Shown here one piece after another: positions 1-6,304 of a stretch of DNA of 7,107 nucleotides. Each line of letters opens with the position of its first letter. The stretch's first letter is position 1. The stretch covers positions 1 through 7,107 of the forward strand of contig CANETM010000080.1 of NCBI GenBank assembly GCA_947441205.1. Reading direction: 5' to 3'. Both the position numbers and the translations under genes were made by a program. The stretch comes from Bacteroidota bacterium (GTDB taxonomy: Bacteria; Bacteroidota; Bacteroidia; Chitinophagales; Chitinophagaceae). The notes below the pieces were generated by a model, which was not told where the DNA came from, made no database searches, and saw only the letters and a list, made by a program, of their open reading frames with translations.

Positions 1-2270
1 ACACCATAAAAACCAATAATTGGATTGTTCACAGTTTTTCCAAAGTCATAAGTCAAAGTAGTAATTTGTCCTGGACTCATACAAGTAGTTGCATTTAATC
101 CTGCTGTAACTGCTGGCAAATAATTACCAAATGAAGCAGCAGTAACACCATATGTTTGACCAACTATGTCAATTGTATTTCCAAAGGTTGGTTTGCACCA
201 AGCGTTTTCAACTTCATCCAATATTCCATCATTGTCATCATCTAAATCCGCATAATCATTTACACCATCGCCATCTGTATCAGTACAAGTAAATGTTTTT
301 GAACTGATATTATTGGTATAACTACATTCATTGATTCTTGTATTGGAAGTCCATGAACTTAAATTAAATGGTCGAGCCGTAATTCCTTTATCATTTACTA
401 CTGCATACACAATGGAGGTATTATAAACCAGCTTAATTGGAATAGAAATACTCGTTGAAGCACCAGTAGCAATGGAAGCAATTGTTTGATATGTAGCTAC
501 AATATTCGCGGCGCCTGTAGTTGGATTCGCATCATAAAATGTAACATAGGTTCCAGCTGGTAATAAAAGGGAACCTGTATTACTAATGGTTGATGAAACA
601 GTCATAGTTGGACAGGTTCCAACAATTGAATTGACTGTTATACTTGCATCGGGTACATAACTGTATCCACTAGGAATACCACTACCAACCGCATCAGACA
701 ATTGTAATTGCGCTTCATTATTATTGTACGCAACAGCACTTGCTGCATTAATTTCGGTAGTAGGAACCGTTAAATTAGCATTGATATTTACAATACGATA
801 ATTTCTTTGGTTCCAATAATTAGGTGCTCCTCTCCAAGCAAAAGTTAATGGATCACTTCCAAAAACTTGTAACATATTGTTACCCGTAACTGCAATTTCT
901 GCTTGACCATCATTATTTAAGTCTGCCACAATTGGATATTCGCCCCAGGTTGCAGATGCAACAGCTTCAGAAGCATAATTAACTGGTGTTGCAAGATTAC
1001 CATTGATAATTCTTAAAGTACTTTGATCACGATATATAATTTCTCTTAAACCATTTCCATCAAAATCAAATGCGGTAATACCGGTAGAACCTGACATGTC
1101 ATTGGTAGCAATTGACCAAATGTGTTGAGTCGTTGTACCTGCGTTTGAATTATAGTTTAAATTATATGCTGTTACAATTCCTGCACTTCCACTTACCGAA
1201 TTGATAATTACTGCTTCGGGACGATCAGTTGATTTGCCTCCCGTTGTTATATCATTGTATACATTGGCAATTAAGGGTAAACCCCTAACTCCATAATTAA
1301 AGCTAGGCGGAACTCTTTTAAATAATAAGGTATTTGCTAAAGTGGTTCCATTAGGATCCCACATCACTACAAAAGAAGAACCATTGTAAACGATGTCCAA
1401 TTTACCATCACCGTTCATATCCCCCACAGCAGTTGGCCCATTATCGTTTGCTGAAATACCTGAACCCGAAACTGTACTTAAATCTTTTAAAACATTAGTA
1501 GTTCCATTTGTTAAATTGATTCCATACACTTTAGATCCAAAAACTAATTCTTTACCCGCATTAGAAGTAATAATGTCAACAATTATTACATCAATAGGAG
1601 TACCAGTTGAACCAGATGTTTGACTTGTATAATTTAAAGGTAAACCTGCTACTCTTTTCACTAATGCACCATTCACAATTCCAAAAACATCCGATCCTAA
1701 AACAATTTCGGCTGTTCCATCTTCATCAATGTCTACAATATATGGTGTTGCAGATTTAGTAATTTGGCTTACAGAATTCCCATTATCATATTGCGAAGCA
1801 GTAGTAGATTTAAATAAATAATTTGATTCCGTACCACCAGTATTATTAAATATATAAACGAATCCTGATGCATTTACCATGACTACTTCGGGTGCAGAAG
1901 ATGCATTCCCTATAATGTTTGCAATAGCAGGTTGAACCGAACGCTCATTTGTGGTAGCAATAACAAAATCTTTGGTGCCCGAAGTCGCGTTTGTCCCATC
2001 ACCTTTATAAACGTAATATCCTGAATTATCATTAGCAGGTACAAGTATTTCAGAAATTCCATCTCCATTTAAATCTGCGGCAGTAGGTGTTCCACCGTTC
2101 CAAATTACTGCATTAGATTGAAATTTCTGAACCATACCCCAACTAGAAGCAGGTGTAGAATTATAAGGCGCAACACAAGGCGTTTGCGCAATTAAATTCA
2201 AATTAATAATCAGAAAAAAAACTACAGTAAAGCTTTTGAGAATGCTATTCAAATTGAATTTAGAAATCAT
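1..2270 (-). CDS. Secreted FG-GAP/VCBS beta-propeller surface protein with CARDB-like domain and thrombospondin type 3 linker (C-terminus off window)
   Basis: The reading frame stays open for 756 codons from the ATG at 2270-2268 to the left edge, so the protein is partial at its C-terminus. Residues 1-29 look like a signal peptide: Lys-containing start, hydrophobic core at about 14-27, and an 'LIAQ' cleavage region. Residues 62-463 carry FG-GAP/VCBS repeats with calcium-binding-like loops such as DLNGDG (66), DIDEDG (180), DMNGDG (284), DFDGNG (402) and DLNNDG (450), each followed by a hydrophobic strand, as in an integrin-alpha-like propeller. A 'WNQRNY' motif (486-491) follows, as in many Bacteroidota proteins of this kind. 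Residues 541-625 resemble a CARDB-type beta-sandwich, 664-686 are an Asp-rich thrombospondin type 3 segment, and a new beta-rich domain begins near 690. By family knowledge the missing end probably carries a type IX secretion sorting or gliding-motility C-terminal domain; this is not seen here. The likely role is a cell-surface adhesin or binding protein; the ligand is unknown. The start follows an A/T-rich leader with no Shine-Dalgarno site. Confidence 0.88.
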   Translation of the reverse strand, partial: MISKFNLNSILKSFTVVFFLIINLNLIAQTPCVAPYNSTPASSWGMVQKFQSNAVIWNGGTPTAADLNGDGISEILVPANDNSGYYVYKGDGTNATSGTKDFVIATTNERSVQPAIANIIGNASSAPEVVMVNASGFVYIFNNTGGTESNYLFKSTTASQYDNGNSVSQITKSATPYIVDIDEDGTAEIVLGSDVFGIVNGALVKRVAGLPLNYTSQTSGSTGTPIDVIIVDIITSNAGKELVFGSKVYGINLTNGTTNVLKDLSTVSGSGISANDNGPTAVGDMNGDGKLDIVYNGSSFVVMWDPNGTTLANTLLFKRVPPSFNYGVRGLPLIANVYNDITTGGKSTDRPEAVIINSVSGSAGIVTAYNLNYNSNAGTTTQHIWSIATNDMSGSTGITAFDFDGNGLREIIYRDQSTLRIINGNLATPVNYASEAVASATWGEYPIVADLNNDGQAEIAVTGNNMLQVFGSDPLTFAWRGAPNYWNQRNYRIVNINANLTVPTTEINAASAVAYNNNEAQLQLSDAVGSGIPSGYSYVPDASITVNSIVGTCPTMTVSSTISNTGSLLLPAGTYVTFYDANPTTGAANIVATYQTIASIATGASTSISIPIKLVYNTSIVYAVVNDKGITARPFNLSSWTSNTRINECSYTNNISSKTFTCTDTDGDGVNDYADLDDDNDGILDEVENAWCKPTFGNTIDIVGQTYGVTAASFGNYLPAVTAGLNATTCMSPGQITTLTYDFGKTVNNPIIGFYG
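213..281 (-). repeat. Thrombospondin type 3 calcium-binding segment
   Basis: Residues 664-686 of the surface protein are dense in Asp and Gly: DTDGDGVND is followed by DLDDDNDG. This is the characteristic thrombospondin type 3 pattern, which binds calcium and acts as a stiff linker between domains of Bacteroidota surface proteins. Only about one and a half units are present. A Cys at 662 just before it and another at 692 just after it could form a disulphide (inference). Confidence 0.85.
882..2087 (-). repeat. FG-GAP/VCBS repeat region (about 7-8 blades)
   Basis: This stretch encodes residues 62-463 of the surface protein. About eight degenerate units occur at an average spacing near 50 residues. 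Five have a clear Asp-x-Asn/Asp-x-Asp/Asn-Gly loop (starting at residues 66, 180, 284, 402 and 450). Three others (about 118, 232 and 336) keep the strand pattern but have weaker or lengthened acidic loops. The number of units suits one seven-bladed propeller. The repeats are divergent at DNA level, so recent expansion is not indicated. Confidence 0.75.
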
Positions 2271-2506
2271 TATATTATTTTTACAATCAATAAAACAAAA
2301 ACCTCTTTTTTAATTAAAAAAAGTTGATTTTGAGAATTAAATACCCTTGTAAAACTAATAATTCAAAGTGCCTTAATCATTGGCATTGAATAACATGAAA
2401 GTGTAGGAATTGTAGCATATAAATGTATAACACTTAAATGCTATGTTAGTGTTTTTTTGATTAAACACGCTGATTATTTCAGATGTGTACTTTTAGAATA
2501 GTAGAT
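2271..2506. other. Intergenic leader between response regulator and surface-protein gene
   Basis: This 236-nt gap holds no credible gene. It is very AT-rich. It contains a 16-bp perfect palindrome of T6-AATT-A6 at 2306-2321 and the interleaved inverted repeats listed separately. I found no complete TTTG / TAnnTTTG promoter on the minus strand. The closest -7-like matches are TACATTTA at about 2420-2427 and a GCACTTTG further downstream, both without a partner -33 element at normal spacing. No GC-rich hairpin with a T-tract ends the upstream operon on the minus strand, so read-through into the surface-protein gene is possible. Confidence 0.5.
2413..2453 (-). promoter_or_regulatory. Interleaved inverted repeats, possible H-type pseudoknot in the surface-protein leader
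   Basis: Two 6-bp inverted repeats interleave. Read on the minus strand they run AACACT, 4 nt, TAGCAT, 3 nt, AGTGTT, 10 nt, ATGCTA. Arms one and three pair, and arms two and four pair. This is the order of an H-type pseudoknot or of two mutually exclusive hairpins. The element lies about 140 nt before the surface-protein ATG and about 50 nt after the regulator's stop. The arms are short and AT-rich, so chance is a real alternative. On the plus strand the AACACT/AGTGTT hairpin runs into seven T residues, but no plus-strand gene precedes it. Confidence 0.25.
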
Positions 2507-3127
2507 CTAAAATCTTTGATTGATCAAATTAAACAATTGCGACTTGCTATTGATTTTTAATTTTCTATAAATATTTTTAATGTGAATGCGAACCGTATCA
2601 ATTGAAATTCCACATTCCATTGCCACTAGTTTATAAGAAAAACCTTTTAAAATTCCATTGGCAATTTCTTTTTCACGTGGCGAAAGTTTTTCTAATGAAT
2701 TACTCGGATCTTGGAAATTTGCAACTACTTTTCTAGCAATACTTGGGGTCATAAAAGCTCCGCCAATAGCGATTGTATTTAGTACTTCTTCATAGTTAAC
2801 ATCGAAACTCTGCTTGTCTATAAAGCCCAATGCGCCTCGCTTTAAAGCCGTAAAGATAGTATCTTGATCGTCTTTAATCGTATTCATAATTATTAACGCA
2901 TCAGGGTATTTTAACAAAATAGGATCTATTGCATCTAAACCATTCATCTCCGGCATTACTACATCTAATAAAATAATATCAAACTTTAAATTATCCGCTA
3001 AAAATAAAATAGGATTCTGATAAGTATTCACCACCTCGAAATTGTCAATCTCATTAATTTTATTACTTAAATATTGTGTCAAAACAACATCATCTTCTAT
3101 AATAATAACTTTGTAATTTGATTTCAT
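2507..3127 (-). CDS. NarL/LuxR-family two-component response regulator
   Basis: This 206-residue protein has the normal length and layout of a NarL-type regulator. The receiver domain spans about 6-120, with the acidic pocket Glu11-Asp12-Asp13, phospho-acceptor Asp55 in the 'LLDVVMPEMNG' motif, switch Thr83 and conserved Lys105. A short linker leads to a LuxR-type helix-turn-helix at about 146-204, with 'LSPREKEI' (148-155) and recognition-helix residues around 'SIDTVRIHIKNIYRKL' (175-190). All key residues are present, so it should be phosphorylated and bind DNA. It starts 6 nt after the stop codon of the sensor kinase gene, so the pair is surely co-transcribed and the kinase is its partner. 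The start is fixed by the A-rich leader right after that stop codon and by the receiver domain beginning within a few residues. Targets are unknown. The next gene downstream, a surface protein on the same strand, is a candidate by position only. Confidence 0.96.
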   Translation of the reverse strand: MKSNYKVIIIEDDVVLTQYLSNKINEIDNFEVVNTYQNPILFLADNLKFDIILLDVVMPEMNGLDAIDPILLKYPDALIIMNTIKDDQDTIFTALKRGALGFIDKQSFDVNYEEVLNTIAIGGAFMTPSIARKVVANFQDPSNSLEKLSPREKEIANGILKGFSYKLVAMECGISIDTVRIHIKNIYRKLKINSKSQLFNLINQRF

Positions 3128-3133
3128 TTTTTT

Positions 3134-6010
3134 TTATTTAATTGGGAAAGTAAAAACTATTTGCAAACCATCTCCTTGTGAATTCTGCTCAAATTTAACA
3201 AATCCGTGGTTCCTTGCAACACGCTTCTTGATATTTTGAATGCCATTACCTAGCGATCTATCTAAAAATGCGCCATTAAAACACCCATTATCTATTACCT
3301 TTAGAGTGATTTGTCTAGCATCGACCATAATATGAATGATTACCAAGTTTGCTTTCGCATGTTTTTGAATATTATTCAATGCTTCAAAAACACATAATTT
3401 AATGTCTCTAAATAATGCGTTCTTTATTTCCACATGTTGAAAACTACTCAAGTTTGAATAAAAATTAAACATATCAGGGCCAAGAATACTTGTTGCCATT
3501 TCATTGATTTCGTCAGATAATCGAATGGCCTCAAAAGCAGGTTTATTCATTGTATTAATATATACCCTTAAGCTAAACAATGCATCATTGAGGTAAGTTG
3601 TAGCATTGCTTGCCGTTCCCTTGTTTTCTATTTTTAATAAATACAATGCACGCGTAAGCATAGTGCCAACTTCGTCGTGCAAATCCATTGAAATGTTTTC
3701 TTTGGTTAATTTTTCAATTAAATTTTTGCTAAGATTTGCATAGGTAAATAAAGTAAATCCAGTGAATACGAGTATAATTAATCCCCATAAAAATCCATTA
3801 GATTTGTAAAACGAAACGTATGCATTGATAACGAATGGTTTCATTTCCGAAATTCTTCCATACTCGTCAAACGATCTAACATAGAGTAAATTTACACCTG
3901 GATTTAAATTAAACAGGGAGATTTGCTTAAATTCATTTACACTCAACCAGGGTCCATTATCTATGCGATATTCTAATGTTGTTTTATCTGTACTAATTAA
4001 ATTACTAGTTGCAAGAAATATTTTAACAAACTGATTCTCGATATTAATTGACAATTCATTGCTTACGCACTTGTAAAATGTAGTATCATTTTTACCATAA
4101 ATTGCATACCCAGAAACAATAGGTTTAATTAATGTGGAATCAAATTTAAAATTAGCAGGATTGATAATATCATAAGCGTTTAGTCCACCAAAAATTAATT
4201 TTCCATTAGCTAATTTAGTTGCAGATGCATAATTAAACTCCGAATTAATTAAATTATTTTTACGCGTTAATCTTATATATTGACTTGTTTTTGGATCAAA
4301 ACAAATTATCCCTTGATACGTTCCCATCCAAATTCGATGAAAATCATCTTCCATTAAACTTATTGTTTTGCGATTTAAAAACAGATTGTTTGGCGAATTT
4401 TTAATAATTTTCTTTGTAAGAAAATTAAATACAGAAACACCTTCGTTATGCGCAGCCCAAATTTCTTTACTTCCATTAGGAATTAAGAGAGCAGAATAAA
4501 AATCTCCACTCGCATTTTTTAATTTACTGGCAAAATGTTTAATAATTTTAAATTTATGATCACATACATACAAACCATTTGCCGTTCCTAGCCAATAATT
4601 ATTTGTAATTGGTTCGTAAACAATTGCCCTAATACTAATTCGCTCTTTTAATAGCGTCAAAACTTTTGTTTGGCGTGTTTGAAGGTTATGAATTGCTAAA
4701 AACCCATTACCTCCTGCAATAATATGTCGATTAACCGAATCGTGGTAAATGCCGAAAAAGCTCTGCTTTTCGGCACTGTGTGCTAAAGTTTGATATAATC
4801 CCGTATTGCTATTAATCTTTAGAAAGCCTAGCATATCATTACCTGTATAAATATCATCCCCTACCAATATGGATTGGTTTGTAGAACTAACCAAATCCCC
4901 AATTTTATCAAAACGTTGATTGGCATATTTAACATTGCGAGGGTAACCCATTAAAATAAGTGAACCGTCTTTTTTTTCTAAAATTGAACGACGAACCCTT
5001 AATGCATTTCCTACTAGTGGAATATTATCATCGATAACTGCATTTGGAAATTCGTTTTTGTGTACTAGTATCAAACCCTGTCCAGTGCCTACAAAAAAAC
5101 TATTGGAGTCTATGGAAAACAACGACAATAATTCGCAATTGACAACATCCTTAAAATATAAATTACCAATACCAGTAGGTGAAACTTGGAATATATTTTT
5201 ATTCTGAATAATATAAAACTGGCTATTGGCTGTTACATATTTATAATAAGAAATATTATCAACCGGATTAGCGCCAACTAAAGCGTTTTTAATATTCGCT
5301 AAAGCCAATAAATCACCTGCTACAATTTTAACCTCCGATTTGGAAACAAATGCGAGATTCTTATCACCTGCATCAAAGCTTTCCCTATAACCATCTGGAA
5401 TTATATGATTATTACTTTTAATTAATTTTAAATTACTTGTGTTATAGGTATTGATTCCGATTTTTGGCAAAGAAACATATAAATCTCCTCTAAAAATGGA
5501 TATCAAACTTCCTTCAGAGACCGCAATTTTTATTTGCTGTACTGTTTTTCCATTGATGATCTTTTTAAGAAAACCCGATTTTGTTGTGACCACAAAAGCA
5601 CTGTCGGAGATAGGCTGCACCTCAAATATTGGCTCATCGAATATTTTTTTGTATTGATATGTATTTAAATCAAAAACAAGTAACCCATTATTTTCGTAGT
5701 TTAAATAAATACTATTTTGGAGTTTTTTAATTTTACTATTTCCTAAATATTTATACCTACTTTCTTTAGGAAAAAACTCATTAAAGTTACTGCCGTCAAA
5801 ACGAACTAAACCGCTTTCGGTACCCAGCCATAAAAAACCATCATTATCTTTAAGTATTTCTGAAATATTTTTTTGATAAAGTCCGAGGCGTTCGTCGTAA
5901 ACCTTTGTTGTATAATTTTGTGCAATTAAATTGCTGCTGATTATAGCGGAGAAAAATAATACAAAAACAAACTTTTGTATCAGCTTGTCAAAAAGGCTTT
6001 TTAAGGACAT
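3134..6010 (-). CDS. Membrane sensor histidine kinase with two-component propeller, Y_Y_Y and HisKA_3/HATPase domains
   Basis: The protein has 958 residues from the chosen ATG (6010-6008). Residues 1-31 are a signal peptide ending 'NLIAQ'. About 45-620 form periplasmic propeller repeats of the Reg_prop type, clearest at 'GFLWLGTESGLVRFDG' (58-73), 'YWLGTANGLYVCD' (472-484) and 'RIWMGTYQGIICFDP' (559-573); the rest are degenerate. About 650-732 is a Y_Y_Y-like beta-sandwich, and 740-757 a membrane helix. The cytoplasmic part has the HisKA_3 H-box 'MDLHDEVG' with phospho-acceptor His778, then an ATPase domain with N-box Glu876/Asn880, G1 box 'DNG' (907-909) and G2 box 'GNGI' (921-924). All catalytic elements are present. 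There is no HAMP, PAS, receiver or AraC domain, so this is a classical kinase and not a hybrid. An in-frame ATG at 6112 would add 34 residues, but those codons lie in the tRNA-Phe gene and its terminator; the 6010 start gives a proper signal peptide. The signal sensed cannot be read from the sequence; propeller kinases of gut relatives often respond to glycan fragments. Confidence 0.94.
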   Translation of the reverse strand: MSLKSLFDKLIQKFVFVLFFSAIISSNLIAQNYTTKVYDERLGLYQKNISEILKDNDGFLWLGTESGLVRFDGSNFNEFFPKESRYKYLGNSKIKKLQNSIYLNYENNGLLVFDLNTYQYKKIFDEPIFEVQPISDSAFVVTTKSGFLKKIINGKTVQQIKIAVSEGSLISIFRGDLYVSLPKIGINTYNTSNLKLIKSNNHIIPDGYRESFDAGDKNLAFVSKSEVKIVAGDLLALANIKNALVGANPVDNISYYKYVTANSQFYIIQNKNIFQVSPTGIGNLYFKDVVNCELLSLFSIDSNSFFVGTGQGLILVHKNEFPNAVIDDNIPLVGNALRVRRSILEKKDGSLILMGYPRNVKYANQRFDKIGDLVSSTNQSILVGDDIYTGNDMLGFLKINSNTGLYQTLAHSAEKQSFFGIYHDSVNRHIIAGGNGFLAIHNLQTRQTKVLTLLKERISIRAIVYEPITNNYWLGTANGLYVCDHKFKIIKHFASKLKNASGDFYSALLIPNGSKEIWAAHNEGVSVFNFLTKKIIKNSPNNLFLNRKTISLMEDDFHRIWMGTYQGIICFDPKTSQYIRLTRKNNLINSEFNYASATKLANGKLIFGGLNAYDIINPANFKFDSTLIKPIVSGYAIYGKNDTTFYKCVSNELSINIENQFVKIFLATSNLISTDKTTLEYRIDNGPWLSVNEFKQISLFNLNPGVNLLYVRSFDEYGRISEMKPFVINAYVSFYKSNGFLWGLIILVFTGFTLFTYANLSKNLIEKLTKENISMDLHDEVGTMLTRALYLLKIENKGTASNATTYLNDALFSLRVYINTMNKPAFEAIRLSDEINEMATSILGPDMFNFYSNLSSFQHVEIKNALFRDIKLCVFEALNNIQKHAKANLVIIHIMVDARQITLKVIDNGCFNGAFLDRSLGNGIQNIKKRVARNHGFVKFEQNSQGDGLQIVFTFPIK

Positions 6011-6025
6011 TTTTAAATATTTCTT

Positions 6026-6033
6026 TAAAGGTA
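6026..6033 (-). promoter_or_regulatory. Weak candidate -7 element for the kinase-regulator operon
   Basis: On the minus strand TACCTTTA matches seven of eight positions of the Bacteroidota TAnnTTTG element, about 15 nt before the kinase ATG. The nearest upstream TTTG is in the T-tract of the tRNA terminator, only 14 nt away instead of about 19. If real, the mRNA leader would be about 10 nt. Transcription by read-through from the tRNA gene is the alternative. Confidence 0.2.
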
Positions 6034-6048
6034 AATTATCTTTGGAAC

Positions 6049-6079
6049 AAAAAAAACCCCACATGGCTGTGAGGTTTTT
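6049..6079 (-). terminator. Rho-independent terminator of tRNA-Phe
   Basis: Starting one base after the tRNA 3' end, the minus strand forms an 11-bp stem (AAAAACCTCAC with GTGGGGTTTTT, one G-T wobble) around a 6-nt AGCCAT loop, and the T-run totals eight residues. This is a strong intrinsic terminator. It ends 38 nt before the kinase ATG. Confidence 0.85.
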
Positions 6080-6080
6080 G

Positions 6081-6153
6081 TGGTGATACCTGGATTCGAA
6101 CCAGGGACACAAGGATTTTCAGTCCTTTGCTCTACCAACTGAGCTATATCACC
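6081..6153 (-). tRNA. tRNA-Phe (anticodon GAA)
   Basis: The 73-nt minus-strand sequence folds into a complete cloverleaf. The acceptor stem is GGTGATA with TATCACC, the D arm GCTC-AGTTGGTA-GAGC, the anticodon arm AAGGA with loop CTGAAAA and TCCTT, the variable loop GTGTC, and the T arm CCTGG-TTCGAAT-CCAGG, ending in discriminator A. The anticodon GAA (complement of 6118-6120) reads Phe codons. CCA is not encoded, so it must be added after transcription. All stems pair fully, so the gene looks functional. It has its own promoter and terminator. Confidence 0.98.
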
Positions 6154-6165
6154 CTTTTTGGTCTG

Positions 6166-6196
6166 CAAATGTAACCGCTTTTTCCGGTTCTAGAAA
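6166..6196 (-). promoter_or_regulatory. Bacteroidota-type sigma-70 promoter of tRNA-Phe
   Basis: The minus strand has TACATTTG (6173-6166), a perfect TAnnTTTG -7 element, 19 nt downstream of TTTC (6196-6193), three of four bases of the TTTG -33 element. The tRNA starts 12 nt after the -7 element, leaving a leader of only a few bases. A-tract and T-tract DNA (6197-6212) directly upstream could act like an UP element. Within the spacer lies the small inverted repeat AACCG-N7-CGGTT (6173-6189), whose meaning is unclear. Confidence 0.75.
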
Positions 6197-6277
6197 CTTT
6201 TTTTGAAAAAAGATGCCATTAGCCCGATTTAAAAGGTTTTTTTTGAGATAAAATTCTCCAAAGAGGTACCGATTTAT

Positions 6278-6285
6278 TAAATTCG
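6278..6285 (+). promoter_or_regulatory. Weak candidate -7 element for the divergent electron-transfer gene
   Basis: TAAATTCG matches seven of eight positions of TAnnTTTG and lies 19 nt before the chosen ATG. No good TTTG is found at the usual distance; TTCT at 6254-6257 is the nearest candidate. If transcription starts about 7 nt downstream, the in-frame ATG at 6287 would be excluded and 6305 favoured. Confidence 0.25.
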
Positions 6286-6304
6286 TATGCAAATTAGATG
6301 CCCT

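Larger units (their letters stand above)
6154..6304. other. Divergent control region between tRNA-Phe and the electron-transfer gene
   Basis: This 151-nt stretch separates two outward-facing genes. The tRNA promoter occupies the left part. Near the middle, CTTTTTT and AAAAAAG arms are separated by 2 nt (6197-6212), an A-tract likely to bend DNA. A further T-tract lies at 6238-6244. I see no small gene and no terminator. Confidence 0.6.

Noticed and set aside
1393..1623. Small plus-strand reading frame of 76 codons
   Set aside because: It lies fully inside and antisense to the FG-GAP surface-protein gene, which has a long, clearly conserved frame; its own product has no recognisable features.
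2429..2458. Rho-independent terminator on the plus strand (AACACT/AGTGTT stem followed by T7)
   Set aside because: The stem is only 6 bp and AT-rich with a 13-nt loop, and no plus-strand gene lies upstream for it to end; on the minus strand there is no T-tract.
5451..5657. Small plus-strand reading frame of 68 codons
   Set aside because: It is antisense to the propeller part of the sensor kinase and shows no independent support.
6011..6112. N-terminal extension of the sensor kinase (34 residues from an upstream in-frame ATG)
   Set aside because: Its codons lie in the tRNA-Phe gene and its terminator, it hides the signal peptide, and its sequence has no membrane or domain character.
6287..6304. 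Alternative start of the electron-transfer gene six codons upstream
   Set aside because: It adds a short polar stretch before the hydrophobic N-terminus and would overlap the expected transcript start if the -7-like element at 6278 is real; it cannot be fully excluded.
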